Of a DNA stretch of 64,000 nucleotides, positions 37,128-48,839 are shown one piece after another. The translations under genes and the position numbers were made by a program. Every line of letters begins with the position of its first letter. Position 1 is the first letter of the stretch. The notes under the pieces were generated by a model. That model saw only the letters and a program-made list of their open reading frames with translations. It was not told where the DNA came from and searched no databases. Source of the stretch: Purshia tridentata (Eukaryota > Streptophyta > Magnoliopsida > Rosales > Rosaceae); assembly GCA_003254885.1 (NCBI GenBank), contig QANT01001080.1, positions 1 through 64,000 of the forward strand, in the 5' to 3' direction.

Positions 37128-39761
37128 GGATGTGCTGCTAGAGGGATCAAATATGACATATTTAGTTTATGTTGTATTATGCTCGTATGCTAATGTTTTG
37201 GACACACTTATGACCAATTTCTAAGACTTGGGCTTTATTATTTTGAATGTAGGATTAACTAAATATGAATTTCCTCATGTTTATGATGTTTTATATTTTT
37301 TATGGCTTATCAATTAAATGAGATGTCATGCCTTTATTCTGGTGAACTTGCACACATAATTGCCAAATTGTGCCTCTAGCACTAAATCAGCCATGTCCCA
37401 GTAAGTGGTTTGCGAAATCACAATTCATACTATAGCAATGTCCCACTACAGTTCTAGGGCAATTCCCAACAGTGTATGACACGCTAATTGGTTCTTCAAT
37501 AAGTGGGACCCTTTGTGCCGAGCTATACACATAGTAGCAAAAAGCACTTTTGAATGTAATCTCAATTTAATGCTGCTATGAGCTCCAAGTAACCATATAG
37601 TACATCAAAATCCCACATAAATCATGCATATTTATGGAACCATTCAAACTTTATCATGTATGGTAAAATAGAGCTACGTATGGAGTTATCATAATGAAGG
37701 CAAAAAAAGGAATTTTTAACGTGTAATATAGGAGTGGTAGCCTTTTATATGATGTTTTCTAATGGATGGTGAGAAATATCTATGCACACAGCACCCTTTT
37801 GTAGGTCTAGTTGAGTTACCTATATCACACAAGTAAATGGGCAGCCAGTCTCACAAAAAAGTCTTTGTAATTATAAAGACCCAATTGTACGCTTAAGTAC
37901 ATCAGTACCATCGTGATAGTATTCGCAAAGACCATGGAAAGGGTTGGAAAAGGCCAATAGCTTTATAGCAAAATAGATAGTAGATACTATATTCCCCAAG
38001 GGGATCCCTTTTCCCAATAAAAAGAATGCATAAACTAATATATTAGCAAGTACTACACAAGCCCCAAAATGTTGATAGAAGATATGCCAAGAAGAGGTGC
38101 ATTACATCTAGCCAAAAAGAAAGGAATAATACCTGGGAAATGGGTAGGTACAGTTGAGTACCAACAGGACTTAACTCATGTGATGCCTTTATTATGAGAC
38201 TTTTAGTCAATTGATAACTAGACTTTGTGCTTTAACAATGTACGGGTTCTATACTCTCTCAATACATCAGTCACTTTCCCGCACAAATAACAAGTATTTC
38301 TCTCCAAGAATTGCCTCCATAGTTTTGGAATTTGCTTTTAAATTTAGTCAAATTTAAAAGGAAGGCCTGTCAATTTTTATTGGCTGGGAGGCGGTATATT
38401 TGGTAGCCATGAGGACATAAGTTATATAAGTCAACTCCATAAAGCTGAGCAATAGAAGCCATATCTACTAACTGGCTGTGAAGCAATCCATCTCTAAGTA
38501 CAAGAATCATGTTGCAGAGGTAAGCCACATAGCTATACAGTTTTTAGTTCACTTTGGGAAGAAGCATCTGCAAGCTGAGGTCTTTTCTATGAATAGAAAG
38601 CATTTTTACTTTAGGGAAAAGTGGTAGGAGGTCCATGATTGTGGTTTGGTTGCTAGTGTTGCACTGCATATGTCTTATATTTATGTAGTAGTTATTGTCA
38701 CACCCACATACTTCACAGACTTCTACTCTATTAAAAGTCAAAGACAAAAGCAATGGCAACCATACAATGTTAGATTTCCAAACACTGAAACCTAGTGTTA
38801 TAGTAATTTATTGATCAATATTTGCATTTAATATCATTTTAGTCAACTTTTCAATAAAATTTACTACACTTAGGACTCACACCACAACAGTTGATATTTA
38901 GATTTGGTAAGCATAAATACTTAAATTTAATGGGAGGCAGGCTGTAGCTGGGTGTTCCTAGATGCCTACATCTGTGTAAACGTAAATGGGTGATGAATAC
39001 TAATAATTTTTTTGGCCTCACATAATCAAGCCTTATACGCACATGTATATGTATCAAACTAATAAAATCAGATGTCCATCTGTGGGATCAAATATAGAGT
39101 ACAAAAGAAATGTGGACTGTTCGGTGATTGGCATCCTGGTATAGTTTGGTGGCTTCAAATAGAACTCTAATCAACTTGTAAACAGTAGCTAATCACCATC
39201 CTAACAACTACGTAATACAAGCACTTAACAATTACAAAGTATGGCATTATTTTTTCTAATTATGGTAGTGATTATGAACTAGTTATGCAGTGGTACAACA
39301 TTATACTAATTCGATATCTAAATTGTCATTACATAAAAGAGGGGGATAATTTCAACGTATGAACACCATATGGAATGAACTCTAATAATGTGCACCTAAT
39401 AGTAGGGCTCCCTATGCTGCTTCTTGACTTAAAATGTGTGACTAAGTTAGTAAATGTAGCTATATGCAAATCAATTGTTAAAGATGTGTTTATTTGTTAC
39501 TCAAGTATAAGTTGTTAATAATTTCTAAAGGTCAAGAGCTGACTCAAGGGATGCTGGTGATGAAGCTTCCGTCATGATGTTGACGTGGTAAATGAGATCC
39601 CATCAGGGCTGATCGAATATGCTAACCCACTGAATCAGGAAGGCGATCCGAATGGGGTGGAAGCACTTGCCCTCGAAAAGGGCCCCCATATGAATGCTAC
39701 TGTCCCTCCACCATGACATGGGATGCCATACCAAAGGGGTCAGAATTGAGAGAATTGAGCA
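37128..39761. other. Unassigned sequence within CACTA-2
   Basis: AT-rich spacer ahead of the Transposase_24-like gene. No protein, RNA or transposon end is recognised. From about 39,540 the sequence becomes less AT-rich and may be the poorly preserved 5' part of exon 1 of the next gene. Confidence 0.5.
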
Positions 39762-40010
39762 TTGGGGCGCTCTAAGTTACTGAGGTTCAACAATTATGGA
39801 CAGGCAATGGCTCCATCTAAAACTATAGCCAGGTTCGCCAAGTATCTTGGGCAACACACAATGTTCCCAATTGATGTGCTGGATTGGAGAAGGTTTAGCA
39901 GACTTCTTCTAGACGGTGCATGGTGGAAGATTGAGGTATTTAAATGGTTGATTAGAAGTTACATGGTACATAGCTTACACATTATTGCAAGGGTTAGGGT
40001 TGTTTTACAC

Positions 40011-40165
40011 AGAACTTAGATAGGAGGTATAATAACAGAACTTAGATAGGAGGTATAATAATAAGGTTAGGAATAATTTATACAGAACTTAGATAGTAGA
40101 TATATTAATAAAGTTATAGTTAATTAATACATAACTTAGATAGTAGGTATAATAATAAGGTTTTG
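40011..40165. repeat. Short tandem repeat of an AGAACTTAGATAGGAGGTAT-type unit
   Basis: Four copies of CAGAACTTAGATAGGAGGTATAA-type sequence, the last two more diverged (ACATAACTTAGATAGTAGGT). Spacing varies between about 25 and 60 bp. It lies in an intron of the decayed CACTA-2 gene. Confidence 0.75.
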
Positions 40166-41244
40166 TGCATTATTTTCTACCGTCTACTGAATTCATGACA
40201 GCTTCATTAATGTTCCTTATGGTAAGTTGGTCTACTATGTACAATGGTTAAATAATGAAAAGTAATCCCAGATATTACAAAATGATCTACTATAGCAGTA
40301 ATGTATATGCATATTTACTTAATCTAGTATGCATGGGCTACAAGTATTTTGGTTCTGGATATAAAATTTAGCTGATATCATATGGTTAACCAAGAACACT
40401 CGAAAGATAATTTAAGAACATTTGCAACACATACCGTATAAATTTAGAGCATGTTACTATTATTACTTCAACATGGTGTGTTTCGATGGGAAGCAGACAT
40501 CAGCTGATCAATTATCTATTGATCACATTTAACACTGGTGTAGGCTGTCATTGATTGGAGGGATGGAAGGACAATGGACTTGATTCAAAGGATTCGTTTA
40601 GTTGCTGAGGGTAAGATGAATGAGCGGTGGAAGCACCACAAGTACAATTTTTGGAAGGTTTAGTACAAGCCATTCATGAACACAGAACAGTGATTTGTGT
40701 ACGGAGATTAGTATGTTGACCCAGATTAATGGTGTGGACTGGTTAAGCATTGGGACTCAGAGAAGGTAAAGGTGAGAGTGTGCACTCAATTTATGTGATT
40801 ATGCACAACAATGTAGATTTAGTACATAAACCTAGCCCTAATTTTTTTTTGCCCCAAATGTACAAGAAATGATGTGCAATCAACTCCATTAACCGAGCTA
40901 AATTGCAATGTAGCCACACTATAGGGACAAATCACATGCCCAAGTGAGAGATGAATATGTAAGGGACAGTATAGTCAATGGTTAATGTGTAGCTTCCTGT
41001 ATAATTATTAATTATCCCACTCATACTTTTGTTACTGATAGATGGTTTTGAGTGGATAATATTGTTTACACTTTTACAGATACAAGATTACGATGGGGAG
41101 CAGCCAAATCGAATTGAGTTATTTAAACTTACCCACATGAGGTCCAATGGCACACCCATTGATGACACATCACGAGAGATCATGGCGAGCAGCTGATCAC
41201 CGTTGCTGAACTAGGGCATATATTTTATGTTGGTTATGGAACAA

Positions 41245-41902
41245 TGTTAGGATTGCAAACACAATATATGAAAATAAAATACCGAAAATCTTCAATAATA
41301 TTACTCAATGTATAAATTCATAAATACAGGAATTAAATACAATTACAAAAATATAAACTTTAACTCAATCTATTGCAGAATAATATAAAGGAGAGTAGAT
41401 AGAGGCTTGCTTTAGCAATGTCTTAAGACAGATATTTCACCCCTACTCTTGTGCTTGTAGTTTCAGATGGGTGTCCGTCCCTCGAATACAACTATCTAAT
41501 TCAAAGTAGAGCACTCAAATTTTGAATTCTAGCGAACTTGTGTGTTTATTCTCTTAAGTATTTGACAACTCTAATCTCCTTGAAGAACTAACAATACTCA
41601 ACTTAATTCTATGTTCTAAATGCCATGTGAAGATGCTTATTTATAGGGATTGGAAGATTGCAACCTTTCACAATGAGAAGTTGCAATCCTTCACATGTAA
41701 CCCTTCACAATGAAAAGTTATAACTTTTCTCTATGAGAAGTTGCAACCCATAGATGTTGAAAAGTTATCTCTATAAAAACTAATTGCAACCCTTCATAAT
41801 TAATAAGAAGTTGCAAACAAAATTTTAAGTGAGAAGTCACACATTTTCATAAAAATTGAAAAGATACAACTTTTAAGATTTCTATTCAAACATATTCTAA
41901 CA
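41245..41902 (-). mobile_element. Solo-LTR-like fossil, 658 bp
   Basis: The segment begins TGTTAG and ends CTAACA, the inverted TG...CA form of LTR ends. On the minus strand it has a TATA-like CCTATAAATAAGC near 41,645. Inside, GCAACCCTTCACAATGAGAAG-like words recur about five times. No matching 5-bp target duplication is seen. There is no second copy or coding sequence, so I read it as an old solo LTR of unknown family, inserted in an intron of the CACTA-2 gene. Confidence 0.45.
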
Positions 41903-42873
41903 TTTTAGAAACTATATGTGAGGTTGTATAAATATTTTGTTCAACCTGATACAATGCCAAATATTCCCACATGGCCATATGTTGTGTGGATTTAGGCATT
42001 TGCCTAGAGCATATGTTGAAATATATTATAGTGTTATTCTTAATGTATTGAGTGTATATATTTATTCAAAAGCTTCTATTTCTTATTTATTATATTTCGG
42101 TTGCTGGTGATAAATTTTGAACATTGGTGTTGCCTTGTTGTGGTGAGACTTAGTTTTATTTGTTGGGTAATGAAACTTGTTTGTATGTTGTTTAATTGTT
42201 GATGGATAGGCGAGTAATAGAGTATGAGCAAGTTCCAACCAACCTTGCAATCATTACAATTGTTTGCAATAACATATTTGCAAAAATATTGGAACCTGAA
42301 ACAAGTAGTCATGTGAAAGGATATGGTATCAGGGTTACTCCTAAAGACATACCAGGACTGCTATTGCAGCAACGTGGCCTTGGGGCAGAGATTCAAGCTT
42401 TAAGACTTGAAAACGATCAGCTCGTGGCTGAGGCAGCCAGGCAAGCTGAGGTTGAACAAGGTCTACTTCAGAATAACAGATTGATGATGAAGTAGTATCG
42501 CACTGAAGTGGATAGGCTATGGATAGTTAGCAGCGCTGAGATTCTGAACCTTCAAAGGCAGCAGTTGGAGATGGACTTCAACTTTAATGGACAGGTGCCA
42601 ACAGCTTTAGATAACTTTTTGAGGGGCAGCATTGGTACCGCAGTAGCACTCAACTCATACATTGCCCCATCCCTGTTGCCACATCCTTTCAGGACCAATG
42701 ATGGGCACATACCTTCAATGTCATCACTGTTTCAGACTTACACAGGAATAGGATCAACTTTTGTCACACAAATGGGACAGGAGCGCAGGGTTTATACACA
42801 TCACGAGCACAATGAGGTTGGAGAAAGTGGAGGAGGTTACAGGGATCGACGTGAAGAACCAAGATCTCACTGA

Positions 42874-43919
42874 AAGTTGGCAAGTAAGAAGTATTTTGTT
42901 GTTTTGTTATGTATTAGAAGCATCTTTGTTTTGAGACCGTTTCATAGATATGTAGTACATTCTCCAACACTAAACTTGGTATTTTACACTAAGGGTATGG
43001 TCCTTGATATATACTATCAAGTTTATGGTTTTGGATTAAGAATTGGTAGATTGAAATAGGGGCATAGTTTATAGTTCCTAGCGCATGTGGTATATCTATA
43101 GCCAGAATTAGCTCTTTTGATGGCCTCACCGATATCAATGTAATGATTGGGTCAAGCGAAACTTGTTAAACCAATCCCTGTAGCTAGTCATATGTAACTG
43201 CTCTGTCAGTATTTTGATATGTTTGTAAGTACACTACATAATTTGAATTAATTAAGAGCATGTAATTTGGGGGTGTTGTAATATTAATTACTGCTATTTC
43301 TCTATTTATTTTAGTATACTCTTTCAATGGGGCAATTGCTTATGTGCTTTATGCTCCTATGATTTTGACACAACCACTGAGGTTTATTCTAATAAGGTTA
43401 TATTCACAGTATAGACAGCAAAAAAATCATGCATTCTAATTAGACCATGTATATGCTACTGCCATCAAAAGATTTGTATAACGCAGTGGCAGGGATTTAC
43501 CCCTAGTAATGTCCAAACCCATTAAAATAAAATGTTTGGGGAAGCACACAGTTTGATACTCACCAAAGCCAACATATAGTGGCAAAGATGTGGCTATTTA
43601 TTACAAAAATACCAACTGAGTTTTCATTAGTGGGAGGGCATATAGTAAGGGATAAGATTAGTGAGGATAAATGTTATCCACTATTTGATTGAAAGTCCTT
43701 GCAGGCGTACCTACTAATAGTTTAATACATTAGTAAGGCCACTAATATTGCAATGCTCTGCAACATTGGTATATGCAGTATCCACTATCTGCAGTGTTAG
43801 TGCATGATACAAAATGTCAGCTATAAAGTATAGACTTGTCAGACAAAGGCAACCATTCAAGCAAAAAAGTTGTTGTAGACCTTTTGCCACCCCTTTCCCA
43901 GCAACTTTCAGGTTAAGGG
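42874..43919. other. CACTA-2 right subterminal region, end missing
   Basis: It follows the last CACTA-2 coding piece. Words CCACTA, TAGTGG and TTAGTGG recur between 43,440 and 43,830, as they do at 11,612-12,046. No CACTA TIR follows; an Athila LTR starts at 43,920. Confidence 0.5.
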
Positions 43920-45823
43920 TGTTGATTATTTTCTTAGAACCAAATAAATAACTCAATTCTAAGTTTACTCGCAAATGCACGAATCGCGGCGTAGCAAAGC
44001 AAACAAATAACGAGATCAATCCCATAGGGAATAGGTAAACATACATCAAACCAATTTAGCTTATTCACAACTCACACACACGGCATAGGGGTTTAGATTT
44101 AGGTTAAAACTCACACACACACACTCTAACACACACACTCACACTTTTATGGCATTGTTAAGCATCAGAATCCATCAAAGTATCAATGATCAACTAATAT
44201 GATAACATGCAATTTCAAAAAACTACGAACACAAAGTTTGACTACCAAAGGCTTTGGCTATTTTCCTTTGGCGTTATACTTTCCTTATGCATGTACTAAG
44301 AGCTTATCGGCCTACCCTAGTAAGTTAACGTGCATATTCCTAGATAAAAGATGACAATCACCCATGCAAGAGTCATTACGTTCTATGAAGATGTCAAACA
44401 CATAGATCCCCTTTCCAACCAAATGTACATGGTGCTACCATGTGAATACTATTACCACAACCGTTGCTTAAGTGGCTACTTTTACTTCTAAAATTGTCAT
44501 CCTTTCGAGCTTATTCAATTTTATAACAATCACTAGATGCTTTATCCCTAAGGTGGCTAGTCTTATAGACTCTACAACTAGTGCCATTAATTAGATAATA
44601 GGATTTTATGTAAGTACCATCATCATCAATTCCAAAAATCATAATTCAAACATTGAACACAAATTGAGGCTTCATCATTAACTTAACAATGCAAAAAAGT
44701 AACTAAGACATGAACATGAAAATCAAATATTTAATTACATAAACAAACTGCCAATCCATGTTCAAGATCTTAATTAACAACTAAAGTAACAAAACAATTC
44801 AAATAGCATGAAAAAGGAAGAAGGGAAACCACAAGGAAGTGACGGCAAGGCTAGGGAGGTTGCGGCAAGGCTAGGGCAGCAAGGGATCCTCCTTGATGCT
44901 CACGGCAAGGGCTGGGGCAGCAAGGGTGTCACGGCCTCCTCTTGGTCCTCTAGGGTTGCACGGCCTCCTCTCTTTCTTGGCTTGGCTTCTTGCGGCACAC
45001 TCTCTCTCTTTCTCTCTAAAAATATAAAATTCTCACTTTGTGGTGTAGAGATGTGTAGAGAAAATCAGATGTGAAATAATGGGGAGAGGGGGTCCTTATA
45101 TAGGAGTGAGGAGGTGCTGTTTCCTTGGCCTCCAAGGACTAGGAGACTTGCGGCACAAAATAGGAAAGTAGCTAGGGTTTCTCCCAAGTGGGCTTGCGGC
45201 ATGGGCATCACTTAAGCCCATGTCTCTTGCGCCTCCCCCTTGCATGCGTGTGGGCCTCTCCCTTGGTCCATGCGCATGCCACCTTAGGCCCAATCCTTCA
45301 TGTGATGTCACTTGAGCCCATTGAAGCTTTATAGAACCCATTTGACCTTGGCCCAACATTCATTGGTCCACTAGGAAACTTTGTCCAACTAGGGTTAGGT
45401 TTTCCTAGTCCAACTAGGAATAGGTTTTCCTAGTGCAATTAGGATTTCCCTTTCCAGTCCAACTAGGGTTTACCTTTCCTAGTCCCACTAGGATTTACCT
45501 TTGCTAGTCCCACTAGGATTTGGTTTTCCTAGTTCAACTAGGATTTCTCATTTCTGGCCCTGGACACTGATGGTTTTCCTGGTTTGGCTAGGATTCCTTG
45601 TTTGAGTAGGATTTCAGCTTTTCCTAGTTCCACCAGGATTTCTTCAGTTTTCCTAGTTTGATCAGGAATTGTCCAATTTTGGCTCTTTTAGCTTCTTTCT
45701 TCATAATTGCTTCATTTGACCTACAAAAGACAGAAACAAAGCAAAAACACACAAAACGCCAAGTTCTAGCGTTCTAGGTTAGGGAGTTAGCATATAAAAA
45801 CATGCACAAATGCACACTCAACA
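43920..45823 (-). mobile_element. Athila-type LTR (3' LTR of element A), fossil
   Basis: The plus-strand reading runs from TGTTGATTATTTTC to GCACACTCAACA, so the ends are the TG...CA pair with TGTTGA/TCAACA inverse hexamers; length 1,904 bp. On its right side is a purine-rich tract on the minus strand (AAGTTTGGGGGTG) that fits the polypurine tract before a 3' LTR. The first 360 bp match 50,221-50,664 at roughly 90 percent by eye. A conserved word CGAATCGCGGCGTAGCAAAGC-like lies near 43,980. The part at 45,365-45,670 holds repeated small hairpin words. The whole LTR looks present. Confidence 0.8.
45365..45670. repeat. Minisatellite of CCTAGTccaACTAGG hairpin words inside the Athila LTR
   Basis: About eight to ten copies of a word of the form CCTAGTCCAACTAGGA recur at roughly 30-40 bp spacing, often preceded by TTTT. 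The two arms CCTAGT and ACTAGG are inverse copies around a three-base loop, so each unit can form a small hairpin. Variants keep both arms while the loop changes (TCC, CCC, TTC). The same words are found in the other LTR at 57,950-58,590. Confidence 0.75.
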
Positions 45824-47888
45824 CACCCCCAAACTTAGACTTTGCTAGTCCTCGAGCAAAGAAAATAAAACAAAGACTCAAAGACTGACTCTAAAAACGA
45901 CTGCTTCCCAACAAATGAGTTCATGTATGTGGTTAGTATCAATTATTGCAAGCAAAGCACATGTATCAGTCATTCATCAAGTTCAAGTGATAGCTACAAT
46001 GTATACCTTACTTCTCCATTGTCCTCTATACTATCCCTTGCATAAACCCATGTGTTAGATAAACAGTCAAGATAAGTTATAAACAAGTTAAATTCAACTC
46101 CAATCCTCACTAGGCATACTCTCAGCAATAAACACTCAGAAATTGGATTGAATTATGTGCTCTCAGGTAATGTGAGGATATATATATAACACTCAGAAAT
46201 TGGGTTGATTTATGTGCTCTCAGATAATGTGAGAATATCTATATACAAGTTCACATTAGCATTAAATAAACAAGGCACAAATAGATAGAGTGTGATCTCA
46301 TGAATGAATGCCAATGAACTTGAAATGGAATCACTAGTCATATGCTTCTCTCTTATTCAATCTCCACACCAAAGGATTACACCTTACCTTGGATCATAAA
46401 GGACTTTTATGGGTTGTAATGAAGGCTTAGGTTTAGGTTATGGTATTGAAATGAATGGAAAAACACAATGGCTAGTACTATGGAATTTGTAACACAGTTA
46501 GGGCATACCTTGCTTATTTGCACCTCATAACTTGAATTTTGAACTTTTCGCTCTCTTTTTCACCGGCCTTAAGCTTCTTTTGTTAGCTTGCTTCTTTTTC
46601 TTCTTTTTTCTTCTTTCTTGGCATCAGCATGGTCTCTTTTTGAGCACTTTTTCTTTTCTTTTGCTTCAAGTCATGCACAATCACTTATTTTGCACCCTCC
46701 AATTCTTATGCAACCAAAAACCATAGTATAAGGGTAAACGGGATAGGGAGTGTAACTCCCCCAAACTTAGGGTTAAGTATAGGTGTTTGGTAACAAAGAA
46801 AGGCTAATTGAAGGCTCAAAGTGGCTAGCTAGTGGTAAACACAATGTGGCTGGCTTTTCGGCTAAAGGGGTAAAGAAACATGGCCTAAAATCATCTCCTT
46901 GGCACAATGTAATCTCCAAATGCTTCAAATAGAATAAAAGAGAAGTTCTAACAAAAATGATTCAAATTATGTGCATTTCAAGTGTATGACCAAATGAATG
47001 AATAATGAGATCAAAACAACGACTTAAATGACAAGAATCAGATTAGAGTGGCGCGCACACTCAAGAATTAAAGAACAGGCTCAATAGCTCACATAGGTCA
47101 TAAGTCTACTCTAACAAGTATATAACACAGTTAACATGCATATCACTACACAAGTTCATGAAAACGAAATATAGATCATATGGAGTTGTCAGATAAGCAT
47201 GTAACCTCAAATGAACAAGGTGAATAAGGACATCATGTACAAAGCTAACAATGCAAGTCTACAAGCCATACAATCATGTCAAGTGTTGGGAAACTTTAAA
47301 AAACACATGTTGCAAGAGCCCTAGAGAGTTAAATCCAAACTGAAATTGGATCAACACTCAAGGAGTTGCATTTTAATTTAGTACCCACAAGAGCAACCCC
47401 AATGCAATTAGGATCGGTTCTTAAATCAACACTCAAGGAGTTGCATTTTAATTTAGTACTCAGAAGAGCAACCCCAATGCAATTAGGATTGGTTCTTAGG
47501 GCCTTTAGACTTTAAAAGAAAAATTTTTTTTTTCTTTTTTTTCTTTTCAAAAACTCCCTTTTAAAACAGCTTGCCTATTCCCCCCAAACTTAAATGATAC
47601 ATTGCTCTCAATGTATAAGAAATGAACTACATGCATGCTCATTAAAGTAAGGAAAGTAAGCAAACCCCCCCCACNCAAAAGGAAATCTAACACACAAACA
47701 AACAAACAAAACTGAAAGCACTAAAAATTGTCTCAAATGAAGCAAGAATGAAATAAAAAGTGTTTACGAGCTCAAGTGGAAGTGTTGCGCGCGGCTGGTC
47801 CTTCCTTGAGCTTCCATCTTCCCAAAACGTGGGTTGCCTTCCAAAAGCGCTTGCTTTTCCGTCTTCAGCTAGACATTGCTATGTCTCT
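45824..47888 (-). other. Internal non-coding region of Athila element A, fossil
   Basis: It lies between the protease-like part and the 3' LTR. In the related element this position is taken by reverse transcriptase, RNase H and integrase, but none of these is recognisable here. It contains two short tandem duplications: about 60 bp near 46,130-46,245 (ACTCAGAAATTGG...TATGTGCTCTCAG) and 75 bp near 47,352-47,500 (AACACTCAAGGAGTTGC). The words CCCCCAAACTTA recur at 45,826, 46,760 and 47,580. Confidence 0.6.
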
Positions 47889-48800
47889 TCATTTGCGGCT
47901 TCTCTTGCTTCTTCTAGATCCCATGGTGCTGCTCTCAACTTCATCTCTAGCTCGGCACCTTGAAGTCTCTCTCAGCTCCTCCTTTTCCTCTTTGTTCTCC
48001 ACTTCTTCTTCGTCTTGTGGGATGTCTTCAATGACTTGGAAAGACTCAATTATTCCCATGTGTGTGAAACTCACCATCATGGTTCTTGATCTGAACTCCA
48101 TCCCAACGATGCACAAGAATGGCCTCCCAAGAATAAGAGTTACATTGTCAGCTAACTTTGGCACGTCAAGAACAATAAAATCAGCAGGCACCACGAGTCT
48201 TTTGCAATTTACGAGCACATCCACAAGCTTCCCCCAGGGCTTTGAAGTGGTCGAATTCCCAAAAGCAAAATGGTGGTCATATTCTTGCAAATCAGCTTCC
48301 TTGAATCCCAGGCCAATGAAAAGTCGTACAGGCATAATGTTGATTCCAGATCCATCATCAAGTAGCACTCTCTCAAGTACACAATCACCCACAATGCACG
48401 AAATGACCAGCGGCCCAGGGTCCTTCTTCTTTGTTGGCAAATGCTCAAATAAGTAACCCCCAATCCGATCGGAGACTTCAGCCTCTCCATCCCTTACTTT
48501 ATCTTCAATTTCTCTCAACTCCCCTAGTGTGCGTGGGAAGTGCTTGATGAACTCTATAGGCTTGNCAGATTCCTCACTTGGTTCTTCCTCGTCCATGGAA
48601 GGGTCTTCTTCTTCCTCATCATCAGAAATAATTATCACTTCATGGACCTTCTTCTTCCCTACTCTTCTTCCACGAAGCACCCTCTTGGTTTGCATCCAAA
48701 CCACATTTACATTTTCTATCTTTGGGTTGACAACAGCTTGGCTAGGTAACTTCCCATGCTCTATTTGTCCTACTATGTTTGCAATCTGCCCCATTTGCAC
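47889..48800 (-). mobile_element. Protease part of Athila element A, fossil
   Basis: The minus-strand reading has an acidic linker and then a retropepsin-like region: LEHLPTKKKDPG-type lead, the active-site region LLDDGSGINIMP, and ILGRPFL near the flap end. This is the arrangement of the Athila gag-pro region. It follows the gag part directly. One ambiguous base lies within it. It looks broken in about one or two places relative to gag. Confidence 0.7.
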
Positions 48801-48839
48801 TTCTAGAGTCGCAATGGCTTTGGAATTAGCTTGAAGTTG

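Larger units (their letters stand above)
39762..42873 (+). pseudogene. Decayed Transposase_24 / TNPA-like gene of CACTA-2
   Basis: Plus-strand pieces match the order of the CACTA-1 gene: FNNYGQAMAPSKTIARFAKY (39,785; compare FNDLGQAYGDRKIIGRF), an ERWKHHKYNFWK-like piece (40,620-40,660; compare ERWRSWKSELL), a RIELFKLTHMRSNGTPIDD piece (41,110-41,165), and the C-terminal exon at 42,196-42,495 with NNIFAKILEPETSSHVKGYG, PKDIPGLLLQQRG and a coiled-coil-like run, continuing to 42,873. An LTR-like insertion and a short tandem repeat lie in its introns. Several stops break it. Confidence 0.75.
11612..43919 (+). mobile_element. Old autonomous-type CACTA transposon (CACTA-2), interrupted by CACTA-1
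   Basis: The proposed left end CACTATAAGAAAAATGGCCA at 11,612 has the CACTA start and A-rich TIR style. The next 435 bp contain recurring CCACTA/TAGTGG words. Similar words recur at 43,440-43,830, as expected for the opposite subterminal region. Removing CACTA-1 (12,047-27,478) joins this left part to 27,479 onward, where plus-strand TNP2-type (29,155-32,400) and Transposase_24-type (39,762-42,873) coding follows in usual CACTA order. No right TIR is found; the recognisable sequence stops at 43,919 where an Athila LTR begins. Coding is heavily decayed. The assignment of the left end is an inference. Confidence 0.6.

Noticed and set aside
43915-43919. AAGGG as the target duplication of the Athila composite
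   Set aside because: No AAGGG adjoins the outer LTR end near 58,740, so the composite's insertion boundaries cannot be confirmed.
44808-45359. Two ORFs of 87-88 residues on opposite strands
   Set aside because: They lie wholly within the Athila LTR, are low-complexity and have no domain.
47776-48456. 226-residue plus-strand ORF
   Set aside because: It is the antisense shadow of the Athila protease region; the minus strand has the retropepsin motifs.
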